A program made the translations under genes and the position numbers. From contig NZ_LGKP01000015.1 in the NCBI RefSeq assembly GCF_001306135.1, positions 248,001 to 312,000 on the forward strand: a stretch of 64,000 nucleotides of DNA, read 5' to 3'. The DNA comes from Herpetosiphon geysericola (GTDB lineage Bacteria; Chloroflexota; Chloroflexia; Chloroflexales; Herpetosiphonaceae). The notes beneath the pieces were generated by a model. The model searched no databases. It saw only the letters and a program-made list of their open reading frames with translations, and was not told the origin of the DNA. Positions 26,061 to 35,747 of the stretch are shown here, piece after piece; positions within the stretch are counted from its first letter, which is position 1, and each line of letters starts with the position of its first letter.

Positions 26061-27509
26061 TTAGGGCTTAGGAATGGCAACCGAGGCTCGAATGGTCACT
26101 TCATAGCGGATGCCACTAGCATCGGTGCCGATATTGCGTGGATTTCCGCCCACAAAGGTCAGCGATGCCTCGTTGATTTTAGCAGCATTGCTAAATTCGG
26201 CAACTACTGTTTGACGATATTGCTGCTTGAGTTGGTTGGCAATCTCTGCATCTGATGTACCTTCAGCGACACTGACCACAATATTTTTCTCGACCCAGCG
26301 ATTACTAGCCGCTTGTGGAATTGGCGTGACGCTGGCGGTTGGGCTAGCGTTGAACAAATTAAGGATCTTTTGATCCATGCCTGGAATGCCGAGTGCTAAC
26401 AAGGCTCCGACAACCATCAAGGTCAAAAGCGGAATCCATGGGCGGAAGCGTTTTTGGGTCTTGGCATTAAGCTTGGTGGGCAAGGGTTGGCTTTTGGGCT
26501 TTGGTTTTGGCTTGGTACTGCTGGTTGGGGCAGCTTTTTGCGGCTGCGGAATTGAGCCTACGCTGGCGGCCATAGCTGGTTTTTGTGGTTTTTGCTCCAG
26601 AATAACGGTTGGCTGTGGTTTTGGCTTGGGCTTGGGTTTATGCAACGATTCCAAGGGCAAGGCTGCGCGAAAGGCCGCTGCGCTCTTCCAACGCTTGCTA
26701 ATTTCCATCTCCAAGGCCACGCTAATGGCTTGCGCGGTGGCAACCGAAACCTTAGGCGCTAAATCGCGCACTGGCGGAAACGAAAATGGCGCTTCATCAC
26801 GTGGGTCGCGGCCAGTTAAAAGATGATGCAAGGTTGCGCCCAAAGCGTAAATATCCGATTGGGGCGTGGCTTGGCCTTGATATTGCTCAGGTGGCGAATA
26901 GCCAGGCGTGCCAATCAGCGTGCCACGTTCGTTGGGCTGAAACAATTTGGCGATGCCAAAATCGACAACTTTAACATTGCCAGTTTTGCGCTCGATCATA
27001 ATATTCGAGGGCTTCACATCGCGGTAAATCAAGCGTCGTTCGTGCAAATAATCGAGCACATTGGCAATTTGCTCGGCCCAGCGCAAAACAGTTGGTTCAT
27101 CGAATTGCTCGTTGGGCTGTTGGCGCTGCAAATCTTCTAAATCGTCGCCTTCGACAAAATCCATCGCGAGGTAATAGCGCCCACCATGTAAAAAATTGCC
27201 ATAAACATGGGGAATTTGCGGGTGTTTTAATTCGCGCAGAATCGAGGCTTCTTCTTTAAAGCGTTCAATCGCCTCGTCGCGCTCAGCTTTATCGTTGAAA
27301 CGATCGATCAACGATTTGAGCGCATAGCGTTTGCCGCTCTGATCGGTTGCTGCATAAACCGCGCCCATCCCGCCTTCTTTGATGGCACGGGTGATGCGGT
27401 AACGATTGTTGAGAACTATATTATTGCCACATTGTTGGCAGAATTTGGCATCATTGCGATTATCGGTGCCACAGATTGGACACAACGTTCGCTCGTTTTC
27501 TATACTCAT
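26061..27509 (-). CDS. Ser/Thr protein kinase with N-terminal zinc ribbon
   Basis: 482 aa. A zinc ribbon (CPICGTDNRNDAKFCQQCG, residues 9-27) precedes a Hanks-type kinase domain: Gly loop KEGGMGAVYAATD, ALKSL Lys, catalytic YRDVKPSN, metal-binding VVDFGIAKLF and GTPGYSPPEQ activation-loop end. The Pro/Lys-rich linker (about 290-360) leads to one membrane helix (WIPLLTLMVVGALLALGIP). An extracytoplasmic domain of about 100 aa with no PASTA repeats follows. A membrane signalling kinase; its target is unknown, though the coupled glycosyltransferase is a candidate. Confidence 0.92.
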   Translation of the reverse strand: MSIENERTLCPICGTDNRNDAKFCQQCGNNIVLNNRYRITRAIKEGGMGAVYAATDQSGKRYALKSLIDRFNDKAERDEAIERFKEEASILRELKHPQIPHVYGNFLHGGRYYLAMDFVEGDDLEDLQRQQPNEQFDEPTVLRWAEQIANVLDYLHERRLIYRDVKPSNIMIERKTGNVKVVDFGIAKLFQPNERGTLIGTPGYSPPEQYQGQATPQSDIYALGATLHHLLTGRDPRDEAPFSFPPVRDLAPKVSVATAQAISVALEMEISKRWKSAAAFRAALPLESLHKPKPKPKPQPTVILEQKPQKPAMAASVGSIPQPQKAAPTSSTKPKPKPKSQPLPTKLNAKTQKRFRPWIPLLTLMVVGALLALGIPGMDQKILNLFNASPTASVTPIPQAASNRWVEKNIVVSVAEGTSDAEIANQLKQQYRQTVVAEFSNAAKINEASLTFVGGNPRNIGTDASGIRYEVTIRASVAIPKP

Positions 27510-27648
27510 ATCGATGGTTCCTTAGGCTCAGCACCCTTCCCTGTTGTATGCTACGCTATGCTGTGGGCAACTGTTGCAAGTCTAACACAGAAGTTCCAGC
27601 GATGGCAGCCTTGCCCGATTAATAGTTGATTGGTTATGGAGGTGAATG

Positions 27649-27840
27649 ATGGCTCTATCAATTGATCACGTTTATGATTATGCAGAAGCCCTAATTGCCC
27701 GCAAAACGCTTGATGGCGGCCAAATTGAGCTACGTCAGATGCAGCGTTTGTGTGAATTTTTGGCCGCGCTGGCCCAACAAGCTGGCGATGCAGCCAATGC
27801 CCAACGCTTTACCCATTTAGCTCAATCCAGTCAAGCCTAA
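27649..27840 (+). CDS. Tiny helical protein, 63 aa
   Basis: All-helical, soluble, with YDYAEALIARKTLDGGQIEL and a Gln/Ala-rich second half. GGAGG (27638-27642) favours ATG 27649 over ATG 27646. First gene of a three-gene unit with the next tiny protein and the hydrolase. No family recognised. Confidence 0.6.
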   Translation: MALSIDHVYDYAEALIARKTLDGGQIELRQMQRLCEFLAALAQQAGDAANAQRFTHLAQSSQA

Positions 27841-27851
27841 GGAGCATAACA

Positions 27852-28070
27852 ATGTTAACAATTGAATTGATTCAACAGCATATTCGCGAGGCAATTGCCC
27901 AAGCAATTGCCGCCAAAAACCCTGCCGAATTGGCCCATTTGCAACAAATGGCTGGCCTGATGATGAAACCTGCGCATTTGCATAACGATCAGGAAACCGA
28001 ATATGCTTTTCGGGTGCTGGCTGCCAAAGCTGCCAATGCCCGTGAAGTTTTGCTGCAAAAAGAGGATTAG
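27852..28070 (+). CDS. Tiny helical protein, 72 aa
   Basis: Predicted helical and soluble (MLTIELIQQHIREAIAQAIA, then AFRVLAAKAANAREVLL). AAGGAG (27839-27844) overlaps the stop of the preceding gene, and its own stop is 2 bp before the hydrolase start, so it is translated in a coupled unit. No family recognised. Confidence 0.6.
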   Translation: MLTIELIQQHIREAIAQAIAAKNPAELAHLQQMAGLMMKPAHLHNDQETEYAFRVLAAKAANAREVLLQKED

Positions 28071-28072
28071 GC

Positions 28073-28942
28073 ATGAGCGAGCTTGAACATGCAACAGCTC
28101 TGATTAATGGCCTCAATTTGCATTATGTGCGAGCTGGTAGCGGGCCATTGGTGGTGCTTTTGCACGGCTTTCCTGAGTTTTGGTATTCGTGGCGACACCA
28201 AATCCCAGCCTTGGCCAAAACCCATACCGTGGTTGCGCTCGATCAACGGGGCTACAACCTCTCGGATAAACCAGCGTTATGGCAGCATTACACAATTGAT
28301 CTTTTAGTTGATGATGTGCGGGCATTAATCGAGCATTTGGGCTTTGAGCGGGCGACGATTGTTGGCCACGATTGGGGCGGGGCGGTGGCGTGGACATTTG
28401 CCATGCGCTATCACGGCTATCTTGAGCGCTTGGTAGTGATGAATTTGCCCCATCCCAAGCTGATGATCAAAAATCTTTGGACGAATCCACGCCAAATTCT
28501 GCGTTCGTGGTATATCTTTATGTTTCAACTACCTGGTTTGCCAGAGTGGTTTGCCAAACGCAATAATTTTGAGTTCTTGACTAAAGCCTTGACCAGCGCA
28601 GTGCAACGACCTGGCGTGTTTAGCGCCGACGATATTCAAGCTTATCATCAGGCTTGGCGCCAGCCTGGGGCATTAACTGCGATGATTAATTGGTATCGGG
28701 CGTATGTGCGGCAGGGATTGAAACATTTAAATCAATTAAGCACGCATTTGGTGCATGCGCCAACCTTGCTGATTTGGGGCACTGCCGATGGAGCGCTTGG
28801 CCAAGAATTAACCTACGGCACTGAGCGCTATGCTACCGACCTGCGGATTCGCTATTTAACTGATGTGAGCCATTGGGTTCAGCAAGAGGCTCCCAACGAA
28901 GTCAATGCCGTCTTGATCCCATTTGTACGGGGCGAGGGGTAG
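28073..28942 (+). CDS. Alpha/beta hydrolase, epoxide hydrolase/haloalkane dehalogenase type
   Basis: 289 aa. Oxyanion motif HGFPEFWYSW (residues 31-40), DQRGYNLSDKP, and the nucleophile elbow GHDWGG with Asp100. The Asp nucleophile places it among epoxide hydrolases and dehalogenases rather than esterases. The acid lies in the WGTADGALG region and catalytic His in DVSHWVQQEAP. The HGFPE form favours epoxide hydrolase. Cytoplasmic; the natural substrate is unknown. Confidence 0.87.
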   Translation: MSELEHATALINGLNLHYVRAGSGPLVVLLHGFPEFWYSWRHQIPALAKTHTVVALDQRGYNLSDKPALWQHYTIDLLVDDVRALIEHLGFERATIVGHDWGGAVAWTFAMRYHGYLERLVVMNLPHPKLMIKNLWTNPRQILRSWYIFMFQLPGLPEWFAKRNNFEFLTKALTSAVQRPGVFSADDIQAYHQAWRQPGALTAMINWYRAYVRQGLKHLNQLSTHLVHAPTLLIWGTADGALGQELTYGTERYATDLRIRYLTDVSHWVQQEAPNEVNAVLIPFVRGEG

Positions 28943-29015
28943 GCCATGGTGGATTTCGCTAGACCAGATGTCTACCCCTCAAATGAGACACTAGTCATCG
29001 TGACGAACCTGTGAA

Positions 29016-29061
29016 GCCTTGTTATGATCTGCCTTGCCCAGTTGGCTGATCATAACAAGGC
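29016..29061. promoter_or_regulatory. 14-bp perfect inverted repeat before the PAS kinase gene
   Basis: GCCTTGTTATGATC (29016-29029) and GATCATAACAAGGC (29048-29061) flank an 18-nt loop. The right arm contains the only ribosome-site-like sequence (AAGGCGG) before ATG 29071. It could be an operator, or an RNA hairpin hiding the ribosome site. Confidence 0.6.
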
Positions 29062-29070
29062 GGTGCTGGT

Positions 29071-31689
29071 ATGGGTTTTCTGCAACAATCTGATTCTAAT
29101 CCATTACCAACGCTGCCGATTGAACAGCAAGCGACGGCTTGGAATAACGCATTAACCCAGTTTGTGAGCTGGATTGCCAATGAAAGCCTCGCTTGCGAAA
29201 GCCTTGTGTCCTATTTCAAACCGTGGCTGAGCAACCTTACCTCATGGCTTTTATTCCTGCCGACCGATCCGAAAACCCTGCTGCAAAGCTTCGTCATTGG
29301 CCAGCACGAACTATACCAAGTAGTACCTCAATCAATTCGTTTGGCTTGGCTCGAAACCCATTATTTTAATGCAGCCCACGCGTTGCAAACGCCGCAACGC
29401 TTGGCGAATCCTGCTGAAGCTGGTTTGCTGTTGCCGCCGAGCACTGCGCCAATTTGGTTGATTCCACTTCAAGCCTATGGCCGTTTATGGGGCATTGTGT
29501 TGCTGGAAGTTGCTGAGGCTAGCCCACCGCGCCAACATCCTCTCTATACGATGCTTGCCCAAGCAATTGCTAACCTTAGTTTGCACCTTGATGCCCGTTA
29601 TGCTCGCGAGTATGAAGTCCAAGCCTACCAACGGATGCATATGATGAGCGCATCGTCGCATATTTTGGCCCATACTGGCTTGAATTTGGATCGCATGCTT
29701 TTGGCGTTGAGCAAGCATTTATGCGAGCATTTTAGCGATGGCTGTATGCTGCAAATTTTGAGTATGGGCGAGACCAGTCATATTCAGCAAGAGATGTTTT
29801 ATCATCAACAAGCCGATTATCGAACCCAGTTGTATCGAATGTCAGCGGAGTGGGCAAATCATTTAGCTGCTGATTCGTTGCGCAATCAGGTATTAATTTC
29901 CAATCAAGCTTTAGCATTAAATATTTACGAACATCAAACAATTTTACAAGCTAGTGAGTTTCAATCGCTGCTTGGTACATATCAACTCAACAGTGTTTTA
30001 ATTGTAGGCTTATATTGGAATGATCATCCAGTTGGTGTATTAACCTTATTGCGTACCCATATCAATTTACCATTTATGCAAGAAGATTTGGATATTGCGC
30101 GTGATATTGGTACTCGTTTTGTAGAAGCGCTTGAACAAACCAGGTTATATACCGAATTGCATGAACAAGAGCAAGCATTAATGTTGATGGTACGTCGTTT
30201 AGAAGAACAGGTTGAAGAACGCACCAATGCCTTATCAACAACCAATGTCCAGCTCAATCGTGAACTAGATCGCCGGCGCAATACCGAAAAAGCCTTAGTC
30301 GAAAGCCAAGCGCTATTACGTAGCTTTTACGAAAGCACGCCAGTGATGATGGGTGTGGTAGAAATTACGCCTGAAGCTGATTTAGTGTTGCTGGCAGCAA
30401 ATACCATGACAATTAAACAATGGTGTTTGGCAGCTAATTATTGTGAAATGACGATGAGCGAGCTAGGGATTCCGCGAAGCGATATTGATCGCTGGATTCA
30501 ATTTTTTCAGCGCAGTCGCACCAAAGGCCAACCAGAACATTTTGATTATGCAGATCCATTTGATTCAACGATTATGTATAAAGCAACCTTAAGCCCAGTT
30601 GTCACAAGCTCGCCAATTGATCAGCGTTTTTGTTTTGTGCTCGACGATATTACTGAAAGCCGAAATTTACAACAATCGTTGGAAGAAAGCAAACGTTTGG
30701 TCGAGCAAATTAATAATTCAATTCCATGTATTGTCTATATGTATGATGTGCGAATTAATCAAGTTACCTATATCAATCGTTCATTGAGTTCGATGCTTGG
30801 CTATGAAATAGATGAAATGGTGGGAATGGAAGAAATGGATTTGCGTAGTTTAATTCATCCTGATGATTTGATTGAAATTGATGCCTATCTGCCAAGTCTC
30901 TATAATTCAAAACCTGGCACGATTATCCAAAATCGCTTTCGGATTAAGCATCGTGATGGTCAATGGCATTGGATTGTGAGCTATGATACAGTATTTGAAA
31001 GTGATGAAACTGGTTATGCAACCTCAGTTTTATCTGCTTTGCAAGATGTAACTGAACTCTATTTGCATCGTGAACAATTGCAAGCATCGTTGCAAGAAAA
31101 AATGGTGCTGCTGCAAGAGATTCACCATCGAGTTAAAAATAATTTGCAAATTGTTTCTAGTTTGCTTAATTTGCAAGCACGTCAGATTAGCGATGTATCT
31201 ACTCGTGATCGCTTTTTGGAAAGCCAAAGCCGCATTCATGCCATGGCGTTAGTTCACGAACAGCTATATCGTTCATCAGATTTGCGTTCGATTGATTTGG
31301 CTGAATATATTAAACACTTAGTGCAATTTTTTCGCCGTTCGCATACTAATCGGCCTACAATTTCAGTTCAGGTTATGCTTGAACCAATTACGCTTAATAC
31401 TGATACAACCATTCAAATAGGATTAATTATCAATGAACTCTTGACGAACAGTTTTAAACATGCTTTTATTGCGCGAGCAAGCGGCACGATTTGGCTCAAA
31501 GGAACTAGTAATCAACAGCATGTTGAGCTTGAAATTGGCGATGATGGGATTGGACTTCCAGCCGATCGTGCAACCTCGAACTCCATGGGGCTTGAATTGG
31601 TCTATGCCCTGATTCGACAGTTGGGTGCCACAATCCAGCAACTTTCAACGTCTGGCACAGTCTTTAAGTTAACAATTCCATACAAATAA
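29071..31689 (+). CDS. Multi-PAS/GAF sensor histidine kinase, HisKA_2 type
   Basis: 872 aa, no obvious membrane helices, so probably cytoplasmic. Two GAF-like regions come first (about 1-170 and 190-355), then a coiled coil (about 365-420). PAS domains lie at about 425-535 and 545-670, the second with HRDGQWHWIV and a PAC-like VTELYLHREQLQ. The phosphotransfer helix is LLQEIHHRVKNNLQI with H685. The HATPase has NELLTNSFKHAF, EIGDDGIGLP and SMGLELVYAL. This His-kinase class usually pairs with unlinked or single-domain regulators. Here the receiver-GGDEF-EAL gene starts 13 bp downstream and is the likely partner. Confidence 0.92.
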   Translation: MGFLQQSDSNPLPTLPIEQQATAWNNALTQFVSWIANESLACESLVSYFKPWLSNLTSWLLFLPTDPKTLLQSFVIGQHELYQVVPQSIRLAWLETHYFNAAHALQTPQRLANPAEAGLLLPPSTAPIWLIPLQAYGRLWGIVLLEVAEASPPRQHPLYTMLAQAIANLSLHLDARYAREYEVQAYQRMHMMSASSHILAHTGLNLDRMLLALSKHLCEHFSDGCMLQILSMGETSHIQQEMFYHQQADYRTQLYRMSAEWANHLAADSLRNQVLISNQALALNIYEHQTILQASEFQSLLGTYQLNSVLIVGLYWNDHPVGVLTLLRTHINLPFMQEDLDIARDIGTRFVEALEQTRLYTELHEQEQALMLMVRRLEEQVEERTNALSTTNVQLNRELDRRRNTEKALVESQALLRSFYESTPVMMGVVEITPEADLVLLAANTMTIKQWCLAANYCEMTMSELGIPRSDIDRWIQFFQRSRTKGQPEHFDYADPFDSTIMYKATLSPVVTSSPIDQRFCFVLDDITESRNLQQSLEESKRLVEQINNSIPCIVYMYDVRINQVTYINRSLSSMLGYEIDEMVGMEEMDLRSLIHPDDLIEIDAYLPSLYNSKPGTIIQNRFRIKHRDGQWHWIVSYDTVFESDETGYATSVLSALQDVTELYLHREQLQASLQEKMVLLQEIHHRVKNNLQIVSSLLNLQARQISDVSTRDRFLESQSRIHAMALVHEQLYRSSDLRSIDLAEYIKHLVQFFRRSHTNRPTISVQVMLEPITLNTDTTIQIGLIINELLTNSFKHAFIARASGTIWLKGTSNQQHVELEIGDDGIGLPADRATSNSMGLELVYALIRQLGATIQQLSTSGTVFKLTIPYK

Positions 31690-31702
31690 AGGATTTTGCG
31701 CA

Positions 31703-33811
31703 ATGAGTAAAGCAAGTATTGTGATAGTTGAAGATGAAGTGATTGTGGCCTTGGATATGCAGCAGGCGCTCAGGGCGGCTGGCTACAATGTGATTGGCAG
31801 CTTTAGCCGTGGCGAAGATGCGCTGGATTTTATTGCCCAACAATGCCCTGATTTGGTTGTGATGGATATTCATTTGCAGGGCAAGCTTGATGGAATTAGC
31901 ACCGCCGAGCAGTTGCAAAAAGTTTATGGCCTGCCGATTATTTATCTGACCGCCTATTCCGATTCGGAAACCTTGGGCCGTGCCAAAGCAACCGAGCCAT
32001 ATGCCTACTTGGTCAAGCCGTTTGAAGATCGTGATTTGCTGAGCGCAATCGAGATGGGCTTATATCGCCATCGGGTTGATCAGCGCTTGCGGCGGATGGA
32101 GCGGTTGTATTCAAGCACCTTGAATAGTGTTGATGATGCAATTATTACAACCGATATTGAAGGCTTGATCAAATTTGCTAACCCGACTGCGAGCAACTTA
32201 CTCCGCGTGCCGAACGATGCGTTAGTGGGGCAATTTATTGGCGATGTGGTAAAACTCCTTGATCGTGAAAGCCAAATGATCTATCAATTTGATCTCGAAT
32301 CCTTAATTCAGCAACCAAATCATCATCTTCTATTACCTCGTCAAATGTTGGTGAACGATCAAGAACAATTGATGGTTGCTCCAAGTATTTCGCAAATTCG
32401 CGAAGAAGATGATCGGATTGCTGGGATCGTCTTGGTATTGCGTGATATGCGCGATCTTGATGCTGCTGAAGAGCATATTCGCCATCAGGCAATGCACGAT
32501 GCCCTAACTGGCTTATCAAATCGAAATGTGTTTATCAATCGCTTGCAATATATTCTTGATCATTATCATTTGCAACATCATCACGCTGTGCTGTTTATCG
32601 ATCTTGATCGTTTTAAAGTTATCAACGATAGCTTAGGCCATATTGTTGGCGATAAATTACTCATTCAAGTTGGTCAACGTTTAGAACGTTGTATTCGCTC
32701 GCATGATTTAGTTGCGCGCTTAGGTGGCGATGAATTTACGATTTTGCTCGATGGAATTAATGATCTACACGATGTATTGCGCATAACCGATCGTTTATTA
32801 ACCGTTGTTGCCGAGCCATATCATATTGATGGCTATAAAGTATTTACTGCGGCCAGCATTGGGATTGTGGTGATCGACGATCATTACAAGCATTATCACG
32901 AAGTATTGCGCGACGTAGATAGCGCAATGTATCGGGCGAAATCGCAGGGCCGTGGTTGTCGGGCAGTGTTCGATGCTGAAATGCATGTTGAGGCCTTGCG
33001 CACGTTGCAGGTTGAGGTTGAATTGCGGCGTGCGGTTGAGCGTAACGAATTGTGCTTGCACTATCAGCCAATTATCAAGCTGGCAACTGGCGAATTGTCG
33101 GGCTTTGAAGCTTTGTTGCGTTGGAATCACCCAACCCAAGGCGTGATTGGCCCAGCCTCGTTTTTTGCAATTGCCGAAGAAACTGGCATTTTGGCCCAAA
33201 TTGGCTGGAAGCTGTTGCGCGAATCGTGCGAGCAAGTTTGGGCTTGGCAAACCGAGTTTCAGTTTCATCCGCCCTTGGAATTAAGCGTTAACTTTACCCA
33301 TCGCCAATTTTTTCAGGCCAATTTAATTCAACAAGTGCACACTATTTTGGCTGAAACTGGCATGCCCGCTCGGCATTTATGCGCCGAAATTACCGAAGGT
33401 GTGATGATGCAAAGCAATCGGGCGGTTGAGGTGATGCGCGAATTGCATGAGATGGGCGTGCAAGTGCATATCGACGATTTTGGCACGGGCTATGCTTCGC
33501 TGAGCTTGTTGCATGGCGCGCCAATCGATGTTTTAAAAATCGATCGAGCTTTTATTCATAGCGAAGGTGGGGCCAGTAACCATTCAATTGCCCAATTGAT
33601 TAGCTTGGTGGCGCGTTCATTGGGCTGTGCTGTGGTTGCTGAAGGTGTTGAAGATGCCAAAACTGCCCAAATGTTGATTGAAATGGGCTGTGATTTTGGC
33701 CAAGGCTGGTGGTATTCCAAGGCGTTGCCGCCAGAAGAAGCCCACGCGTTAATTAGCCGTTTTGCTCAAGGCCATGTGATGGTTCCGCTCAATGCCAATG
33801 TTGCTCAATAG
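31703..33811 (+). CDS. Receiver-PAS-GGDEF-EAL cyclic-di-GMP protein
   Basis: 702 aa. Receiver domain (residues 1-125; VEDE pocket, DLVVMDIHLQG phospho-site, LTAYS, YLVKPF), a PAS segment (about 131-250), GGDEF domain with intact ARLGGDEFTI (341-345), and EAL domain. The EAL domain keeps GFEALLRWNHP, CAEITEGVM, HIDDFGTGYASL and DVLKIDRAF. Both catalytic sites look intact, so it could make or break c-di-GMP, with phosphorylation by the upstream kinase deciding the balance. AAAGGA precedes the ATG. Confidence 0.93.
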   Translation: MSKASIVIVEDEVIVALDMQQALRAAGYNVIGSFSRGEDALDFIAQQCPDLVVMDIHLQGKLDGISTAEQLQKVYGLPIIYLTAYSDSETLGRAKATEPYAYLVKPFEDRDLLSAIEMGLYRHRVDQRLRRMERLYSSTLNSVDDAIITTDIEGLIKFANPTASNLLRVPNDALVGQFIGDVVKLLDRESQMIYQFDLESLIQQPNHHLLLPRQMLVNDQEQLMVAPSISQIREEDDRIAGIVLVLRDMRDLDAAEEHIRHQAMHDALTGLSNRNVFINRLQYILDHYHLQHHHAVLFIDLDRFKVINDSLGHIVGDKLLIQVGQRLERCIRSHDLVARLGGDEFTILLDGINDLHDVLRITDRLLTVVAEPYHIDGYKVFTAASIGIVVIDDHYKHYHEVLRDVDSAMYRAKSQGRGCRAVFDAEMHVEALRTLQVEVELRRAVERNELCLHYQPIIKLATGELSGFEALLRWNHPTQGVIGPASFFAIAEETGILAQIGWKLLRESCEQVWAWQTEFQFHPPLELSVNFTHRQFFQANLIQQVHTILAETGMPARHLCAEITEGVMMQSNRAVEVMRELHEMGVQVHIDDFGTGYASLSLLHGAPIDVLKIDRAFIHSEGGASNHSIAQLISLVARSLGCAVVAEGVEDAKTAQMLIEMGCDFGQGWWYSKALPPEEAHALISRFAQGHVMVPLNANVAQ

Positions 33812-34041
33812 GAGATTTTTCAATCCAAAAGGGTATATTGACATAACAGTGTGGTGGTTTGAGTTCTCAGTGGGGAGCAATTCGGTAATATTGGGCGGCA
33901 ATTGCACAGATTGATGATTGATTGGCTGCTACAAAAAGAGGTTGAATTTTGCTTATGCTGTTATGTTAGTGCTACGATAGCACTAGAATAATGGCTGTCA
34001 AATTTCCCTTCTTGCCTTCAACTCTCTTCTCATAACCTAAA
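33812..34041. other. Convergent intergenic stretch with a small palindrome
   Basis: 230 bp between convergent genes. The only clear element is TAGTGCTA (33967-33974) and TAGCACTA (33978-33985) with a 3-nt loop. No gene or strong terminator is visible. Confidence 0.5.
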
Positions 34042-34683
34042 TTACGGTTCGATCATGCCGCGGCGAATAGCATATTTAACCAAGTCGGTGCGATCGTGGA
34101 GGTCGAGTTTTTCCATAATATTGGTGCGATGGCTTTGCACAGTTTTGACGCTAATGACCAATTGGGCAGCAATTTGGCGGTTGGTCAAGCCTTCGGCGAC
34201 CAATTTCAACACCTCTAATTCACGCTCGGTCAAATCGGCAAACTTTACGGTATCGCTATCGCCCAACTGGTTGAGTTTGGCAATCAAGGCGGGGTCGAGA
34301 TACGAATCGCCACGTTGCACAGCGCGAATTGCCGAAACCAGCTCGGTAGCGGCGGCGCGTTTAAGCACATAGCCAGTTGCGCCAGCTCGCAGCGCCTCCT
34401 TGAGATATTCTTCGCCTTCGTGCATGCTCAAAAAGATGACTTTGGTTTCTGGCGAGCGCGAACGAATTTCGCGAGCTGCGGCAAGGCCGTTCATGCCAGG
34501 CATGGCAATATCCAAAACAGCCAAATCGGGGTGCAAGGCATCGGCCAAATCGACAGCTTCAGTTCCATCGTTGGCGGTGCCTACGACCCGAAAATCGGGT
34601 TGGGCTTCCAAGACCATGCGCACGCCATCGCGCATGACAGCGTGATCGTCGGCCAATAAAATTGTTATTTCGGCAATTGCCAT
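34042..34683 (-). CDS. NarL/FixJ-family response regulator
   Basis: 213 aa. Receiver domain with LADDHAVMRDG, phospho-Asp in DLAVLDIAMPGMNG, FLSMH and YVLKRAA. A LuxR-type HTH follows (LTERELEVLKLVAEGLTNRQIAAQLVISVKTVQSHR, split here by position about 148-185). AAAGGA lies before the ATG. The kinase gene ends 11 bp upstream, so the two form a classical NarL-type two-component system. Confidence 0.94.
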   Translation of the reverse strand: MAIAEITILLADDHAVMRDGVRMVLEAQPDFRVVGTANDGTEAVDLADALHPDLAVLDIAMPGMNGLAAAREIRSRSPETKVIFLSMHEGEEYLKEALRAGATGYVLKRAAATELVSAIRAVQRGDSYLDPALIAKLNQLGDSDTVKFADLTERELEVLKLVAEGLTNRQIAAQLVISVKTVQSHRTNIMEKLDLHDRTDLVKYAIRRGMIEP

Positions 34684-34694
34684 AGCACAATCCT

Positions 34695-35735
34695 TTAGGC
34701 GGCGCTGGCTTGGGTAACTGGCTCTAGGGGAACGGTAATTGTCAATTCGGTGCCAATGCTTGGGGCACTATCAATCACCATTGTTCCGCCGAGCAGGTTA
34801 ATCCGCTCATACATCCCGAACATGCCGACCCCACGGCCATCACGCTCGGGATTGATTGTATTGGGATCGAAGCCAACGCCATTATCTTCAACCCTAGCCC
34901 GTACAATTTGGGGATTGGTGAGGTCAATATCGACCTCAACATACGAGGCTTGAGCGTGTTTTACAATATTGCTGAATGCTTCTTGGAGCATGCGATAGAG
35001 TGCAGTTTCGACGGCTGAGGGCAAGCGCCGTTCCTCTCCACGCACCTGCACATCAACCCGAATGCCGCGATGGGCTAGACGTTCTGCTGCTTGGGCGCGC
35101 ACGGCGGCAGCCAAGCCAAGGTCGTCAAGCTGCGATGGACGTAAATCGGCAATAATCGTGCGCACGCCTTCGAGTGTATTTCCCGCCAAATCGCGTAGGC
35201 CGATCAGCCGTTCACGAACTGCTTGCGCTTGTGGATTCTGGGCGGCAGTTTCTGCATAGATCACCAAGGTTGCTAGTGATTGAGCCGTGTCGTCGTGCAA
35301 TTCACGGGCGATCCGTCGCCGTTCTTCTTCTTGAGCATTGATCACCTGCTGGGTTAGGCGCTCGGTCAAGGCACGTGAACGCTCGATTGCCCGTGTGTCG
35401 TCCTCAACTTGATCAAGCATTGCATTGAAGGCTTGCGAAAGTTGGGCAATTTGGGTATCGCCAGCGCTGGTTTGGGGCACGCGCACGCTCAAATCGCCGT
35501 CGGTAACCCGTTCGGCAGCAATTTGCAGATTGGTGAGTGGGCCTAAGGCTACTCGCAAAACCACATAATTGACCGCCACGCTTAGTACGACTCCGATCAA
35601 CGAAAAAACAACCGTCAAGGTCAGGCCTTCGGTTGTTGCTAAGCGGCGCGTGATTGCGGTGCCAGCGATTGCGCCTAAACAAACTATTGCACTATTGCCA
35701 ATTAAAATCTGGTAAATCAGTGGTATCCGTCGCAT
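34695..35735 (-). CDS. Membrane sensor histidine kinase, HisKA_3 type
   Basis: 346 aa. Two N-terminal membrane helices (residues 8-27 and 38-60) are separated by only a short loop, so there is no large external sensor. A HAMP domain follows (LGPLTNLQIAAERVTDGDL). The HisKA_3 phospho-helix is RRRIARELHDDTAQSL. The HATPase has MLQEAFSNIVKHA, VEDNGVGFDP and GRGVGMFGMYER. Partner of the downstream NarL-type regulator. A TACAAT box lies only 6 bp upstream of the ATG, suggesting a leaderless message. Confidence 0.92.
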   Translation of the reverse strand: MRRIPLIYQILIGNSAIVCLGAIAGTAITRRLATTEGLTLTVVFSLIGVVLSVAVNYVVLRVALGPLTNLQIAAERVTDGDLSVRVPQTSAGDTQIAQLSQAFNAMLDQVEDDTRAIERSRALTERLTQQVINAQEEERRRIARELHDDTAQSLATLVIYAETAAQNPQAQAVRERLIGLRDLAGNTLEGVRTIIADLRPSQLDDLGLAAAVRAQAAERLAHRGIRVDVQVRGEERRLPSAVETALYRMLQEAFSNIVKHAQASYVEVDIDLTNPQIVRARVEDNGVGFDPNTINPERDGRGVGMFGMYERINLLGGTMVIDSAPSIGTELTITVPLEPVTQASAA

Positions 35736-35741
35736 AGCTGT

Positions 35742-35747
35742 ATTGTA
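35742..35747 (-). promoter_or_regulatory. -10 box of the histidine kinase gene
   Basis: TACAAT on the minus strand. A start about 7 nt downstream would fall at or near the ATG (35735). An A/T-rich -35 candidate lies at 35765-35770, inside an 8-bp inverted repeat TCAATCTT/AAGATTGA (35758-35780). Confidence 0.45.

Noticed and set aside
33839-33860. TTGACA at 33839 as a promoter -35
   Set aside because: No -10-like sequence at 16-18 bp and no gene on that strand downstream.
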